From: UBA8752 sp036159995
GTDB taxonomy: Bacteria; Bacteroidota; Bacteroidia; Flavobacteriales_D; Sanyastnellaceae
Direction of reading: 5' to 3'
Length of the DNA: 64,000 nucleotides
Assembly (NCBI GenBank): GCA_036159995.1
Contig: JAYYEI010000047.1
Span: forward strand, 62,001-126,000
The notes under the pieces were generated by a model that was not told where the DNA came from, searched no databases, and worked only from the letters and a program-made list of their open reading frames with translations. Each line of letters starts with the position of its first letter. Position 1 is the first letter of the stretch. The translations under genes were made by a program, and so were the position numbers. Positions 1 through 9,251 of the stretch are shown in pieces.

Positions 1-864
1 TTTCACCTCGAAGTCGCTGTACGGGATGGCCACGTAGCGCCATCCAATCCAGTCCACCGGTCGGATCTGGTATTTGTAGACCTCCATGTCCGTCGTGAAG
101 ACATCCGCTCCATTGTTGGACGTGTTGTCGTTGAACGGCGCCGTCGACTCGGAGATGAGGATGTTGACGTACTGATCGGTGGCCAACGCCCCGTCCATGC
201 CGGACAGCACGCCGAGGTTCAAGTAGAAGTTCTCGGCATCCGCCGTCACAGCACTCAGGTCCAGAGGGAAGTCAATCTGGCCGAGCATCCATTCGTTCCA
301 GCCCATGCGCCCCCCCATCTTGAAATAGTTGGCCCCCATCAGTGGATCGTCCTGGGCCACCTCGAAGGTCATGTTCTGCGAAAACTGGTGGAAGACGAGG
401 GCCTCCTCGGGAATGCCCTCCTCGAAATCGGCAACCGGAATGCCATCGAAGACCCGCGTGCCAGCCACCGTCAATTCGGTGCGCATCGTGTCCGGCTCAT
501 CGAGCACGGTCAGCTCCACGGTGCAGTCCTCCGTCGTGAAGAAAGGAACCTGCGAGGTGCCTCCAGTCCACACAACGGCATTGGAGTCGAGGCGACTCGA
601 AAACCCCGTGATCACCTTCCGGCTGCCGGTCGTCTGGCCTTCGATGACGAGGGTCCAATCCACCTCCTTGTTGAATTCCGCATGGAACCCGACCACATCG
701 TTGACGGAGAAATCGGGGTTCGAATCGGTCACCCGCAGCGAGTCGAGAATGTCAAATTCTCCGAGCAGGACCACAATGGACGGCCCCTCGAATTCCTCGG
801 TCGAGCAGGCGTACAGGCCAAGGGCGATGCCCAGGGCAATCAGGGAAATCCTCAGGGTGTTCAT
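1..864 (-). CDS. Predicted surface lipoprotein, cut by window edge
   Basis: The first 288 codons are present; the C-terminus lies outside the window. The N-terminus is a lipoprotein signal (short hydrophobic stretch ending GLYAC, Cys20) followed by an acidic STEEFEGP segment, so the mature protein is probably lipid-anchored in the outer membrane. The rest is beta-rich and acidic with few Cys residues, suggesting beta-sandwich domains; no named family or catalytic motif was recognised. The ATG at 864 overlaps the stop of the upstream beta-barrel gene as ATGA, so it is probably translationally coupled to the two outer-membrane proteins before it. Function unknown; a surface partner of those barrels is inferred from position only. 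Confidence 0.75.
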   Translation of the reverse strand, partial: MNTLRISLIALGIALGLYACSTEEFEGPSIVVLLGEFDILDSLRVTDSNPDFSVNDVVGFHAEFNKEVDWTLVIEGQTTGSRKVITGFSSRLDSNAVVWTGGTSQVPFFTTEDCTVELTVLDEPDTMRTELTVAGTRVFDGIPVADFEEGIPEEALVFHQFSQNMTFEVAQDDPLMGANYFKMGGRMGWNEWMLGQIDFPLDLSAVTADAENFYLNLGVLSGMDGALATDQYVNILISESTAPFNDNTSNNGADVFTTDMEVYKYQIRPVDWIGWRYVAIPYSDFEVK

Positions 865-2615
865 AGGCGGACGGAAAAGACGAAGAGCAACCTCCGGTAA
901 TTGAAATCAGGTTGAAGAGGATCGGCGAGGGAGGACCCCCATCCACTGTATTGGACATTGGCATAGACCGCATCGCTGAAAGCGTACCACAGGCCAGCGG
1001 AGAGAATGTGGTCGGACACGTCGTACTCCCGGGCGCGAAAGGTCCGGATGGATCCAAATCCGTTGCGCTCCGTGATGAATTCGTTGCCCTCCGCATCCAG
1101 GCGTTTGATGGCCCCCTGCAGGAACAGCCGGTCCGCCACCTCCACGTTGGCCGAGACGTCCAGCACCCGCCGGGACAAGTCCACCGCGGCCAAGGGTTCT
1201 CCCGTGCGCGAGGTCTGTTCCACATCGGCCCCCACAGTCAGGTCCACGGTGCGGTCCCACCCCAGCGTGCGGTCCGCCCGCCAAGCCAGTCGACCGGCGA
1301 GAAGATGGAATTGTCGCAGGTCGGGGGTGCCCTGGCCGATGATTTCGCGGAAGGCTCCACCGTCGAGCTGCACTTCCCACTCGCCTTCCGCGTGGCGCCG
1401 GTTCACCTGCAGGAAGGCGCCCTGCCGGTTCGGAGTGGCATCCCCGTACGGCAGGACATTGGAGTAGACCGGATGGAAATCCATCAGCGTCGCCGAGAGC
1501 ATCTGGTTGTACACCCCGTCGGACGCCATGAGGTCGAACATGGCGACTGGACGGTCGAGCACCTCATCAGAATAGGTCGGATAGACCGTCAGGGGAACAC
1601 TACCGCCCAAATCGAGGCGCCGGGTCTGGGCCCCTCCACTTCGGAAGCCCGGGTCAACATGACGAACGCCGTATTGGAACGACCAAAGAGAATCCAGCCT
1701 CATCGGCTCGCTGCGCAATTCGATGTACACCCCCTCGGTGCGGTAGCCGGCTGTGTCGGCACCGCCATCCTCCAATTGGGAGAACAGCCAGTGACGCTGG
1801 GCGTAGCCGCCCTCCACCGCGTGCCGCACGGTCCAGTTGCCCATCTCGTCCTGCCGCTCAATCCCGGCCCGCACCACCGGGTTCCGAAGGGATTGATGGG
1901 TCGTTCCACTGGACGGCACCTCGAACAGGTTGACCCAATTCAGCTCGACCCGAGTCTTCCGGCCCATCTGAGAGACAACAGAACCCCCCGCCATCAAAAG
2001 GTCCGATGTGAAGAGGGTGCTCGTCAGGGATTCCGACCCCCGGGGCCGGGTCAGGAAGGCGTCGAACTCGAATGTCCGAATCGACCGGTCAAAGCGCATC
2101 GAAAAATCGGTCTGGATGCCCTGCAGCCGCCAGCGGTTGTCCTGATAGAAGTTCTCGTAATGGACGATGTCACGGTAGGCACGGAAGGCCTCCCCCTCAT
2201 TCCGGACGAGGTCCTCGTCGGGGTTGAACAAGGTGAAGCGCGACTGCTTCAGGTAGAGGTCCCCGATGCTGAACCGCACCTTGTCCTTGATGACCCCGCT
2301 CGCCCTCAATTGGCGGACATCAATGGTGGTCCCAGCCCCGAAGAAACCCCCGAACCGGTTCCGCACCCGCAATTGGGCGAAGACCTCGAGGTTGTCTGCC
2401 GGCTCGATGTGCGTGTTGATGTCTAGCAAGTTGTAGCCCTCAGACAGATTGCGGGGGGACGTCGTGTCCGGACGGTCCATCTCGCCCAGGGCATCCCGAG
2501 AAAAGAACGATCGGGACTGGCCATCAAACCACACCGACTCCTCCGTCTGAGCCAACAGGGCCGAGCCGGTGAGCAGCAAGGGAAGCAGAAGCGGAAGGAC
2601 GCGGACAGGCTTCAT
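861..2615 (-). CDS. Predicted outer-membrane beta-barrel protein (584 aa)
   Basis: The start at 2615 is chosen because it begins a clean signal peptide (MKPVRVLPLLLPLLLTG, cleavage near ALLAQ) and shares one base with the upstream stop (TGATG). The mature chain is made of alternating polar/aromatic strands with short turns, many Arg/Trp/Tyr residues, and ends in an aromatic-rich strand (LLFVFSVRL), the pattern of a C-terminal outer-membrane barrel strand. No TonB box, plug or catalytic motif was seen. The middle gene of a three-gene overlapping set, it may form a pair with the preceding barrel protein. Substrate unknown; barrel assignment rests on composition and strand pattern, not on a recognised family. 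Confidence 0.7.
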   Translation of the reverse strand: MKPVRVLPLLLPLLLTGSALLAQTEESVWFDGQSRSFFSRDALGEMDRPDTTSPRNLSEGYNLLDINTHIEPADNLEVFAQLRVRNRFGGFFGAGTTIDVRQLRASGVIKDKVRFSIGDLYLKQSRFTLFNPDEDLVRNEGEAFRAYRDIVHYENFYQDNRWRLQGIQTDFSMRFDRSIRTFEFDAFLTRPRGSESLTSTLFTSDLLMAGGSVVSQMGRKTRVELNWVNLFEVPSSGTTHQSLRNPVVRAGIERQDEMGNWTVRHAVEGGYAQRHWLFSQLEDGGADTAGYRTEGVYIELRSEPMRLDSLWSFQYGVRHVDPGFRSGGAQTRRLDLGGSVPLTVYPTYSDEVLDRPVAMFDLMASDGVYNQMLSATLMDFHPVYSNVLPYGDATPNRQGAFLQVNRRHAEGEWEVQLDGGAFREIIGQGTPDLRQFHLLAGRLAWRADRTLGWDRTVDLTVGADVEQTSRTGEPLAAVDLSRRVLDVSANVEVADRLFLQGAIKRLDAEGNEFITERNGFGSIRTFRAREYDVSDHILSAGLWYAFSDAVYANVQYSGWGSSLADPLQPDFNYRRLLFVFSVRL

Positions 2616-4549
2616 CAGAAGGTCATTTTCAATTCCAGCATGGTCTCCGATCCCGAGAGGTGGTTCTCGATGAAGTTCGGATCGAAATATCGGTAGCGGC
2701 TGTGCCTCAGGAAGAGCATGGCTCGGTCCCCGACCCGCATGTCGAGCCCGAAACCGAACATCCGGTTTCGCTGGTTGCGTTGGGCATTGCGGTGATACAG
2801 GGATTCGGCACCCAACCAATCGAACAGGACGCTTGTCGGGCTTGTGGTCCCGGCGTCCCCGAGGTTGGTGTCCTCATTGCCGATCACCCGCTCGATGCCA
2901 TACCCGAGCACGAGGACCGCATCGTCCGAGAGAGAGAGGCTCGCGTCGAACTCCTGGCTGAACTGGCTGAGAATGGCCTCCCGACCGAGCACCGGGGTCA
3001 GGCTGGGCGATCGCTGACAACTGTTGAGCCTGGAAAGGGAAAAGAGGTGCACCTCCCGGTCTCCCCAGCGCGTCTGGTATTTGGCCTGCAGCTCAGCCGT
3101 GCTGAAGAACTTCTTGAACCCGGCCATGCCCGTGGCCGAGGTGTCGAGGATGTCCACGTTCTCGAAGACCCCGCGATACATGGAATTGAGGGCGTTGTAG
3201 GGCCCCCAGTCCTGGGCAAAGAGGTAAATCCTCGAGAGGGTCTGGCCGTTGACCTGGTGCACATAGGACACCCCGGCGCGGGAGGTGTCAATCTCCCCGA
3301 AGACCCCCAATCCGCCGTTGAGCTTCAACCGCCCGAGTTCGACATCGGCGTTGACGGAGACCCCCTGGCGATTGTTGACGGGAGCCCCCAACCCGGTCAT
3401 GGGGCTTCGATACGGGGTCCGTACGGTCTGGCCCACACCGCCCACATTCGGAAAAATCTCGAGAACGGTGGTGTTCAGGAAGTTCCCCGTCACATTGACG
3501 AACTGCGGGGAAATCCGATACGCGTGAAGGTGGATGGGCAACGGGTTGTCCCGGGTCGGGCGCAGCTGGAGCACGATGGCCTCCCCGGCGCCGAGGTCGT
3601 ATTCGGGCCCGGTGTACCGACCGATGCCGGCCTCCACGTCCAACGTCCACCGGTCGGTCCTCTTCTGGAGCTCCACCGTGTGAATGGCATAGCGCTGGCT
3701 CTGGTCCGTCAGCGAATCGAGATCCGCATGGGAGGCGAGCAGGTTGTAGGCGATGGACAGAGAATCCCCGAACGTCCGCTTGAGCTGGAAGCACCCGGTG
3801 TAGTTATCGCTCTGGGCGAGGTAGGACCGGTTGAAACCGCTCTTGCCCAACACCCCTTTGACATTGAATCCACCGGGCAGACGTCGGCCTTGCAGGAACA
3901 CGCCTTGAAAGGCCCGCGCACCATAGCGGACCCCATCATCCAGGAGACCATTGGCGTAATAGCTAGAATACCGCCCTCCCGGAGTGGGAGTCAAGGGCGT
4001 CTGCGGGCGGCGCTCAAAGAGGCTGAATCGATTGAGGGACCGGTTCCCCCAAACGGTCAGCCGGCTCTGCCGATACCAGGACATCCCCCCCGAACGGAAA
4101 GAGAAATCCCCGAATCGGGTGTCCAGATCGGCCCGGAGGTTCAAGCCAAGCTCCAAAGTCAACGCCTGCGTGAACTGGGCTTCTGGCCCCTTGTACACGC
4201 TGTTGATCATGAAGTCGGCGCCGAACCCGATGCCCTCCTCGGTCCTGCCGTTCATCTTCAGCAGAAGCATCGGCTCCCGGTAGGCATCCCCCACGAGGAT
4301 GGCGGTCGTCTTGCCACTGTTGTTCGGAAACGTCTCCTGCTGGTCCCGGACAAAGCCAAGGAACCGATAGAAGCCCGTGAACCCGATGGTGCTGGTCGAC
4401 TCCCGGACAAGGGGCGCACCAGATTTGAAGGGGGAATCGACCTTCAGAGAATCCTGGGCAGAGACCCCCATAAGCACACTGCCCACCATGGCAATCAGAC
4501 CACACAAGACCCGCTTCGAGATGCGCCATGACCATGGCTCCGTGCTCAT
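2615..4549 (-). CDS. Predicted outer-membrane beta-barrel protein (644 aa)
   Basis: The start at 4549 gives a signal peptide (basic n-region RISKR, hydrophobic core, cleavage near VSAQ). An earlier in-frame ATG at 4582 would add 11 residues. The mature protein is rich in amphipathic beta-strand pattern, with many Gly/Tyr/Arg turns, and ends LELKMTF, a typical outer-membrane C-terminal strand ending in Phe. It is first of a three-gene unit, followed with a one-base TGATG overlap by a second barrel and then a lipoprotein. It shows no similarity I can name to porins, TonB receptors or PorV/FadL families. The two barrels are similar in size and style but not obviously close paralogs. Confidence 0.7.
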   Translation of the reverse strand: MSTEPWSWRISKRVLCGLIAMVGSVLMGVSAQDSLKVDSPFKSGAPLVRESTSTIGFTGFYRFLGFVRDQQETFPNNSGKTTAILVGDAYREPMLLLKMNGRTEEGIGFGADFMINSVYKGPEAQFTQALTLELGLNLRADLDTRFGDFSFRSGGMSWYRQSRLTVWGNRSLNRFSLFERRPQTPLTPTPGGRYSSYYANGLLDDGVRYGARAFQGVFLQGRRLPGGFNVKGVLGKSGFNRSYLAQSDNYTGCFQLKRTFGDSLSIAYNLLASHADLDSLTDQSQRYAIHTVELQKRTDRWTLDVEAGIGRYTGPEYDLGAGEAIVLQLRPTRDNPLPIHLHAYRISPQFVNVTGNFLNTTVLEIFPNVGGVGQTVRTPYRSPMTGLGAPVNNRQGVSVNADVELGRLKLNGGLGVFGEIDTSRAGVSYVHQVNGQTLSRIYLFAQDWGPYNALNSMYRGVFENVDILDTSATGMAGFKKFFSTAELQAKYQTRWGDREVHLFSLSRLNSCQRSPSLTPVLGREAILSQFSQEFDASLSLSDDAVLVLGYGIERVIGNEDTNLGDAGTTSPTSVLFDWLGAESLYHRNAQRNQRNRMFGFGLDMRVGDRAMLFLRHSRYRYFDPNFIENHLSGSETMLELKMTF

Positions 4550-4621
4550 GGCTTCGCAAAGGGGAAAGTGTAGAAAATACACTTAGTAATAATCGGGATT
4601 TTGAGCCACATAACCTAGGAT

Positions 4622-5689
4622 TCACTCTGGATTCTGTGTACCCCACACACACCTGAATCCCACGTGACTCATCCCTGTGGATTGACCATGGGCCATTCTG
4701 GCCGTCACCCGGTAACTCGAGCAGTAACTGGCGTTGCAGAGGAAAGACCCTCCCCGCATCACACGTTTGGGCTCCAACGGATCCATGGGATCACTCCAGG
4801 TCTCCGGCCCCGATGGATTCAGGGTCGGTCGCTCAGCATCACACCGGGCATAATGGTCGGGATCAAACCAATCCGAACACACCTCCCACACGTTGCCCGC
4901 CATGTCAAACAGGCCGTACCCGTTGGGTGGGTACTGTCCCACAGGGGCCGTTCCATAGTGGCCATCGCGCAGGGTATTCTCCACCGGAAACCGCCCCGAC
5001 CAGATGTTGCACCGGGCCGTCCCCTCACCCAAAGGCTCCCGACCCCACGGGTAGGGCTGTCCTTCCGCTCCGCCCCGGGCCGCCCACTCCCATTCCGCCT
5101 CTGTCGGAAGCCGCTTGCCACACCACTCCGCATAGGCAACAGCGTCTGCGTGGCACACATGGACCACTGGGTGGTCTTCCATTCCACCAAGTCCACTCTC
5201 CGGGCCGAAAGGATGGCGCCAATCCGCCCCGTGCACCCAACTCCACCATTGGGAAGCATCCTCCAATCCGACCGGATGATCGGGAGGAGAAAACACCAAG
5301 GAACCCGGTGCGAGATCGGCATCAGCGGGCCGGGGCGTCCCCGGAGGAAGCTGCGTCTTCAACTCCGCCCAATCCAACGGTCGGTCCGCCACCGTGACAT
5401 AGCCCGTGGCCTCCACAAAAGCAGCGAATTGACGGTTGGTCACTTCATGGGCATCCATCAGAAAGGGCGACAACGTCACCGGATGGGCCGGAAATTCCCT
5501 CGGCAAGGCCAGGCTATCCTCCCCTGCTCCCATCCAAAACGTCCCGCCGGGAATGGCCACCATGTCGTTTTCCCATGCCGAGGCATGGCGCGCAGCATCC
5601 GTGGATTCCTCCTTGGCCACTCCACACCCATACAGGACCACAACCAGTGCCAACGAGGTCACCCTCCATCCTGCTCGGAACTCCCGCAT
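4622..5689 (-). CDS. Lipoprotein formylglycine-generating enzyme (sulfatase-modifying factor)
   Basis: A 355-residue FGE/SUMF1-type protein. The family oxidises the active-site Cys of type I sulfatases to formylglycine. Seen here: a lipoprotein signal (VVVLYGC, Cys22), then the FGE fold with its marks MVAIPGGTFWMG, the HPVTLSPF and EVTNRQF segments, LPTEAEWEWAARGG, FDMAGNVWEV, and the C-terminal GGSFLCNASYC. That last motif keeps the Ser and both Cys that bind copper in characterised FGEs, so it looks catalytic rather than a regulatory relative such as PvdO or EgtB. Start 5689 overlaps the stop of the upstream sulfatase (TGATG). Context strongly suggests it activates the two sulfatases encoded just before it. 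Export of an FGE with its substrates is notable. Confidence 0.88.
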   Translation of the reverse strand: MREFRAGWRVTSLALVVVLYGCGVAKEESTDAARHASAWENDMVAIPGGTFWMGAGEDSLALPREFPAHPVTLSPFLMDAHEVTNRQFAAFVEATGYVTVADRPLDWAELKTQLPPGTPRPADADLAPGSLVFSPPDHPVGLEDASQWWSWVHGADWRHPFGPESGLGGMEDHPVVHVCHADAVAYAEWCGKRLPTEAEWEWAARGGAEGQPYPWGREPLGEGTARCNIWSGRFPVENTLRDGHYGTAPVGQYPPNGYGLFDMAGNVWEVCSDWFDPDHYARCDAERPTLNPSGPETWSDPMDPLEPKRVMRGGSFLCNASYCSSYRVTARMAHGQSTGMSHVGFRCVWGTQNPE

Positions 5690-7113
5690 CAGTGGAATGA
5701 ATTGAATTCCGCAAGGGGCTTCCCCTTCCATGTGATGCCCTCCTGCCAGCGGGGGGCTCGAACGTCCGAGAGATAGTCCGAAAGCGCCCCCCTCATCGCT
5801 TCCGTCTTGTCGGGCATAGCCGCAGAGAGGTCGTTCTCCTCCCCGATGTCGTTGCGCACATCGTACAGCCGCACCTCTCCATCGTCCTGGAACAGGACCA
5901 ACTTGAAGTCGCCTTGTCGGATGGCGGAATGGGGGCGCTTCAAGGCAATCCCATTCCGGTACGGAACATGGAAGAACAGCCCGTCCACGGGACGAATCAC
6001 CTCCTGGGCTTTCTGCTGCAGGACCGGCGCGAAAGACCCCCCGTCCAGACTGTCCAGCATTGGCGGCTCCTCGGCCCCTGCGAGGGCCAATAGGGTCGGC
6101 ATCAGGTCGACACCCGACACGGGCACAGCCGAGTGGGATCCTGGTTCGATGTCTGGGCCCCGCAGGATGAGGGGCACCCGCACACCCCCCTCCAAGGCGT
6201 CCCATTTGCCTCGGCTCAACGGGTGATTGTAACTGCGCTCGTACTTCCTCGCTCCGGGGATGTTGGGCACGGAACCGTTGTCGGACATGTACACCACATA
6301 GGTATCGTCCTCGATGTCCAGGGAATCCAATGCCTCGAGGATGGCCCCCAACCCGGTGTCGAGGTCCTCGGTCATCGCCGCAAATGCGGGATTCACCTGT
6401 TGGGCTCCCCGCGGCTTGGCCTCGTACTTGGCCAACGAGGCCGCTGTCGCCTCGAGGTTGGCATGCACCGCCCAGTGCGACAACTGGAGGTAGAACGGAC
6501 GCCCCGCCTCCACCTGTTCCTTCATGAATGCGACGCCCTTTTTCGTGATTTCCATGATCCGCTTCGGGTCGTCTTTCACATGGGCATCCCACTGGGAACG
6601 GTCATTGACAAATCCGCCCTCCCGGTTTTGGGTCGGGCCGTCGCTGGCATCATACCCCATCACCTCGGGTGAGCTGCCCATCCCCCATTTGCCAAAATGA
6701 CCGGCCACATAGAGGGAATCCACAGCCTTGAGGGCTTTAGGCAAACTCCATCCCTTCTCATGGTCGATGTGATCGGAGTTCATGCCCACCCGGACGAGGG
6801 ACAGCCTGGCCGGCGTCTTTCCGAATTGAATCGCATACCGCGACGGAGCGCACACAGGAGCCGCCGCATACGCCTCCGAAAACCGCATCCCCTCCGCGGC
6901 AAACTCCTCCAAGTGGGGCGTTTCATGGTAATCGCTTCGGGACAGGGAGTCTCCGGGCACCATCTCCACCGACGTCCCGTTCCACCCCTGGTCGTCCACC
7001 AGCACCACCACGAAATTCCGTCGTCCCTCGGGTGAGTCAGAAGTCGAATCAGAGCCGCACCCTGCAAGGCCAAAAACGGAGGCCATCATCGCCGGAAGAA
7101 GACAGCGCTTCAT
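5689..7113 (-). CDS. Lipoprotein type I sulfatase (474 aa)
   Basis: Alkaline-phosphatase-superfamily sulfatase. The lipobox is LAGC (Cys19). The metal-binding start of the domain is LVDDQG (Asp40-Asp41), and the formylglycine signature is C88-A-P-S-R92, a Cys-type site needing FGE activation; the usual LTG after it is replaced by FGK. A later YMSDNGS segment supplies further metal ligands, and PLSRGKWDALEGG matches the arylsulfatase core. The protein is likely held in the outer membrane or periplasm and removes sulfate from glycans or small sulfate esters; the substrate cannot be read from sequence. It overlaps the upstream sulfatase by 4 nt (ATGA) and the downstream FGE by 1 nt. Confidence 0.9.
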   Translation of the reverse strand: MKRCLLPAMMASVFGLAGCGSDSTSDSPEGRRNFVVVLVDDQGWNGTSVEMVPGDSLSRSDYHETPHLEEFAAEGMRFSEAYAAAPVCAPSRYAIQFGKTPARLSLVRVGMNSDHIDHEKGWSLPKALKAVDSLYVAGHFGKWGMGSSPEVMGYDASDGPTQNREGGFVNDRSQWDAHVKDDPKRIMEITKKGVAFMKEQVEAGRPFYLQLSHWAVHANLEATAASLAKYEAKPRGAQQVNPAFAAMTEDLDTGLGAILEALDSLDIEDDTYVVYMSDNGSVPNIPGARKYERSYNHPLSRGKWDALEGGVRVPLILRGPDIEPGSHSAVPVSGVDLMPTLLALAGAEEPPMLDSLDGGSFAPVLQQKAQEVIRPVDGLFFHVPYRNGIALKRPHSAIRQGDFKLVLFQDDGEVRLYDVRNDIGEENDLSAAMPDKTEAMRGALSDYLSDVRAPRWQEGITWKGKPLAEFNSFH

Positions 7114-8678
7114 TCGTCGGATTTCATGGTTTCGAGGGTTCCATCCAACCGGTACAGATCACCGGGAGTCAGGTGCGGCGTCTTTTGGGCAACCGGGGGG
7201 GCTGTGACCTGACGTCCAAGACCATCAGGAACCTCAAGAGACGCCAGCCAACGCCGCTCCAAGACCCTTGTGAGGGAATCCAGTACGGGCAACTCCTCTG
7301 CATCCAAAGCCAGGTTTCGCAGTTCATCTGGGTCTGTCTGATGATCGTAGAGCTCCATGCCGAGCTCTCCCCCTTCACCCCACGAAGTCAGCCGGTACCG
7401 GTCCGTCGCAATGCTCTTCCCCTTGCGCCAGACGGTCAGGGCACTGCCCCGAACGGTGTCGGCTTCCTGGTCGATCAAGCCGCGCAAACTGAGGCCCTGC
7501 ACATAGCCCGGAATCTCCAGCCCCGCGTAGTCGGCAATGGTGGGATAGAGATCCACCAACTCCACTGGGGCCGCGATGGAGCCCACAGGATCTCCCGCCG
7601 GAGGCCGGATGATCAAGGGCACCCGGGTCCCCTCGTCGAACAGGGTCTGTTTCTGCCAGTGGCCATGCTCCCCCAGATGATAGCCATGATCCGAAAGGAA
7701 GACCACCAGGGTATTCCGATCGAGTCCTGTTTCCTGAAGGCGATCCAACACACGTCCGACCTGGGCATCCACGAAGGACACGGTCGCCCGATATGCTTGA
7801 ATGATCTCCTTCGACAGCTCGGTCGGCAGCCCAATCTGGGTCTTCATGGCCCGGATCGACTTGGCCGCGGGCTCGGGGAGAACGTCCAGGAGTTCGTCGT
7901 GGGGTTCGGGGACCACCATGGCCTCACGGTCCACGGCATCGAAATGGGCCTTGGGCGCCACAAAAGGTGTATGGGGCCGGTAGAACCCGACCGCGAGGAA
8001 GAAAGGAGTGCCCCGTTCCGCGAATCCATCGAGCTGGTCGCAGGCCTCCGTCGCCCCAATGCCATCCGTCTGCTCTTCATCCGTGCCTTCCATCGCCAGC
8101 CAACTCAACGTCCCCCCATACCGCCTTGGCTTCAGTGTGTGGATGCGGTGTTCCTCTCGCTTGTCCCGTCCATAGGGGTTGACCGTCCGGTCCCAGGAAT
8201 GGCGGTCATCGATTCCCGCTGTGCCAATCGTGCCCGGATTGTCATAGTGGAAAATCTTGCCGATTCGGACCGCTTCATACCCCCGTTGCCGGAAGCGCTG
8301 GCTCAGCGTCACCACATCCGGCACGGCCGAGCGGAGATACACATTGTTCTTCCGAATCCGGGTCTGGTCGGCATACAGCCCGGTCATGAAGGAGGCCCGA
8401 GATGGTCCGCACAGCGGGTATTGGCAATGGGCGTTGGTGAACACGGCGCCCTCCTCGGCCAAGCGGTCCAGATTCGGCGTTTGGACCAAGGTGTCACCGT
8501 ACGCCCCAAGGGCACAATTCAGGTCGTCCGCCACGATGAACAGGACGTTCATCGGACCAGCCTCTGCATCCGGTGTGTCGGAAGGTGGGTCATCGGGTGC
8601 TGCACACCCCCACAGGAGCGCAATCACCACGGCCCATCCCGTGAGTCTCTCTGCAGCCAGGATCAAAGAGGTCATCAT
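7110..8678 (-). CDS. Lipoprotein sulfatase, iduronate-2-sulfatase-like (522 aa)
   Basis: Type I sulfatase resembling the iduronate-2-sulfatase-like family common in marine Bacteroidota and Planctomycetes. The start at 8678 is preferred over 8711 because it gives a normal lipoprotein signal (lipobox LLWGC, Cys25). The domain opens with FIVADDLN (metal-binding Asp pair); the formylglycine signature is C90-G-P-S-R94 followed by ASFMTG, closely matching consensus. FLSDHGYHLGEHGHW, another conserved metal/sulfate-binding block, is present, as is a KQTLFDEGTRVPLII segment. First gene of the sulfatase-sulfatase-FGE unit. Natural substrate unknown; sulfated algal or animal polysaccharide is inferred from family habits only. 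Confidence 0.9.
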   Translation of the reverse strand: MMTSLILAAERLTGWAVVIALLWGCAAPDDPPSDTPDAEAGPMNVLFIVADDLNCALGAYGDTLVQTPNLDRLAEEGAVFTNAHCQYPLCGPSRASFMTGLYADQTRIRKNNVYLRSAVPDVVTLSQRFRQRGYEAVRIGKIFHYDNPGTIGTAGIDDRHSWDRTVNPYGRDKREEHRIHTLKPRRYGGTLSWLAMEGTDEEQTDGIGATEACDQLDGFAERGTPFFLAVGFYRPHTPFVAPKAHFDAVDREAMVVPEPHDELLDVLPEPAAKSIRAMKTQIGLPTELSKEIIQAYRATVSFVDAQVGRVLDRLQETGLDRNTLVVFLSDHGYHLGEHGHWQKQTLFDEGTRVPLIIRPPAGDPVGSIAAPVELVDLYPTIADYAGLEIPGYVQGLSLRGLIDQEADTVRGSALTVWRKGKSIATDRYRLTSWGEGGELGMELYDHQTDPDELRNLALDAEELPVLDSLTRVLERRWLASLEVPDGLGRQVTAPPVAQKTPHLTPGDLYRLDGTLETMKSDE

Positions 8679-8771
8679 CGTGTCATGCGGGCAGGAAACA
8701 CCCTGTTCCACCAGCCCGGTCTTGCTCGGTCAAACTACACAGAATGAGGGGAGAAACGCCGAATGCGCTTG

Positions 8772-9251
8772 TCACTCCATCACCCGGATGCGCTGCGCAT
8801 GGCGGATGGTCAGGGTCTTGCGGATGCCCCAGGCTTTTCCTCGAACCCAGCCTTCCACCCGAACTGGCGCGCCCTGCACCAAATACTCAAACCAGTTTCG
8901 ACTGAGCACATCAGAAAACCGCTTCGCGTCCAGCACAGCATCCACTCGCACCATCTCCTCTTCATGGCGGGCGATTTCCGCACCAGGAACGAACTGCAGC
9001 ACACCGACCGAATCGGCGCCCACCCAGAGTCCCAGACGGCTGTCTTCGATCTGAACCTTGTAGCCATTGGGGTTGTGCAGGACAATGTCAATGCCGACCA
9101 CCGTCTCCTCATTGCCCAATGCACTGAAGTCCGCAATGGACACACTGCGCACCTCGAAATCCTCGGGCTGACCGAGACAGCCCGTCCCAAACAAAGCCAG
9201 GACAACCAGCCACAAGGGCAGGGTCCCGCCAAACGGGAAATCAGCCCGCAT
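8772..9251 (-). CDS. LEA14-like (LEA type 2) lipoprotein
   Basis: A 159-residue predicted lipoprotein: hydrophobic signal then FGTGC (Cys25). The body resembles the LEA14/WHy beta-sandwich, with the diagnostic pattern of a conserved NPNGY in the first half (VLHNPNGYKVQIED) and a VRVEGWVRGKA strand near the end. Members are small fibronectin-like domains linked to stress or desiccation in plants; bacterial roles are unclear. The start at 9251 lies inside the last codons of the upstream dipeptidase (11-nt overlap), so the two are probably co-expressed. An earlier start at 9329 would bury the signal sequence and is unlikely. Confidence 0.72.
   Translation of the reverse strand: MRADFPFGGTLPLWLVVLALFGTGCLGQPEDFEVRSVSIADFSALGNEETVVGIDIVLHNPNGYKVQIEDSRLGLWVGADSVGVLQFVPGAEIARHEEEMVRVDAVLDAKRFSDVLSRNWFEYLVQGAPVRVEGWVRGKAWGIRKTLTIRHAQRIRVME

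Noticed and set aside
5689..6592. Longer start for the FGE gene at 6592
   Set aside because: That extension overlaps the sulfatase gene in another frame and would remove the lipoprotein signal; the 5689 start gives a TGATG overlap.
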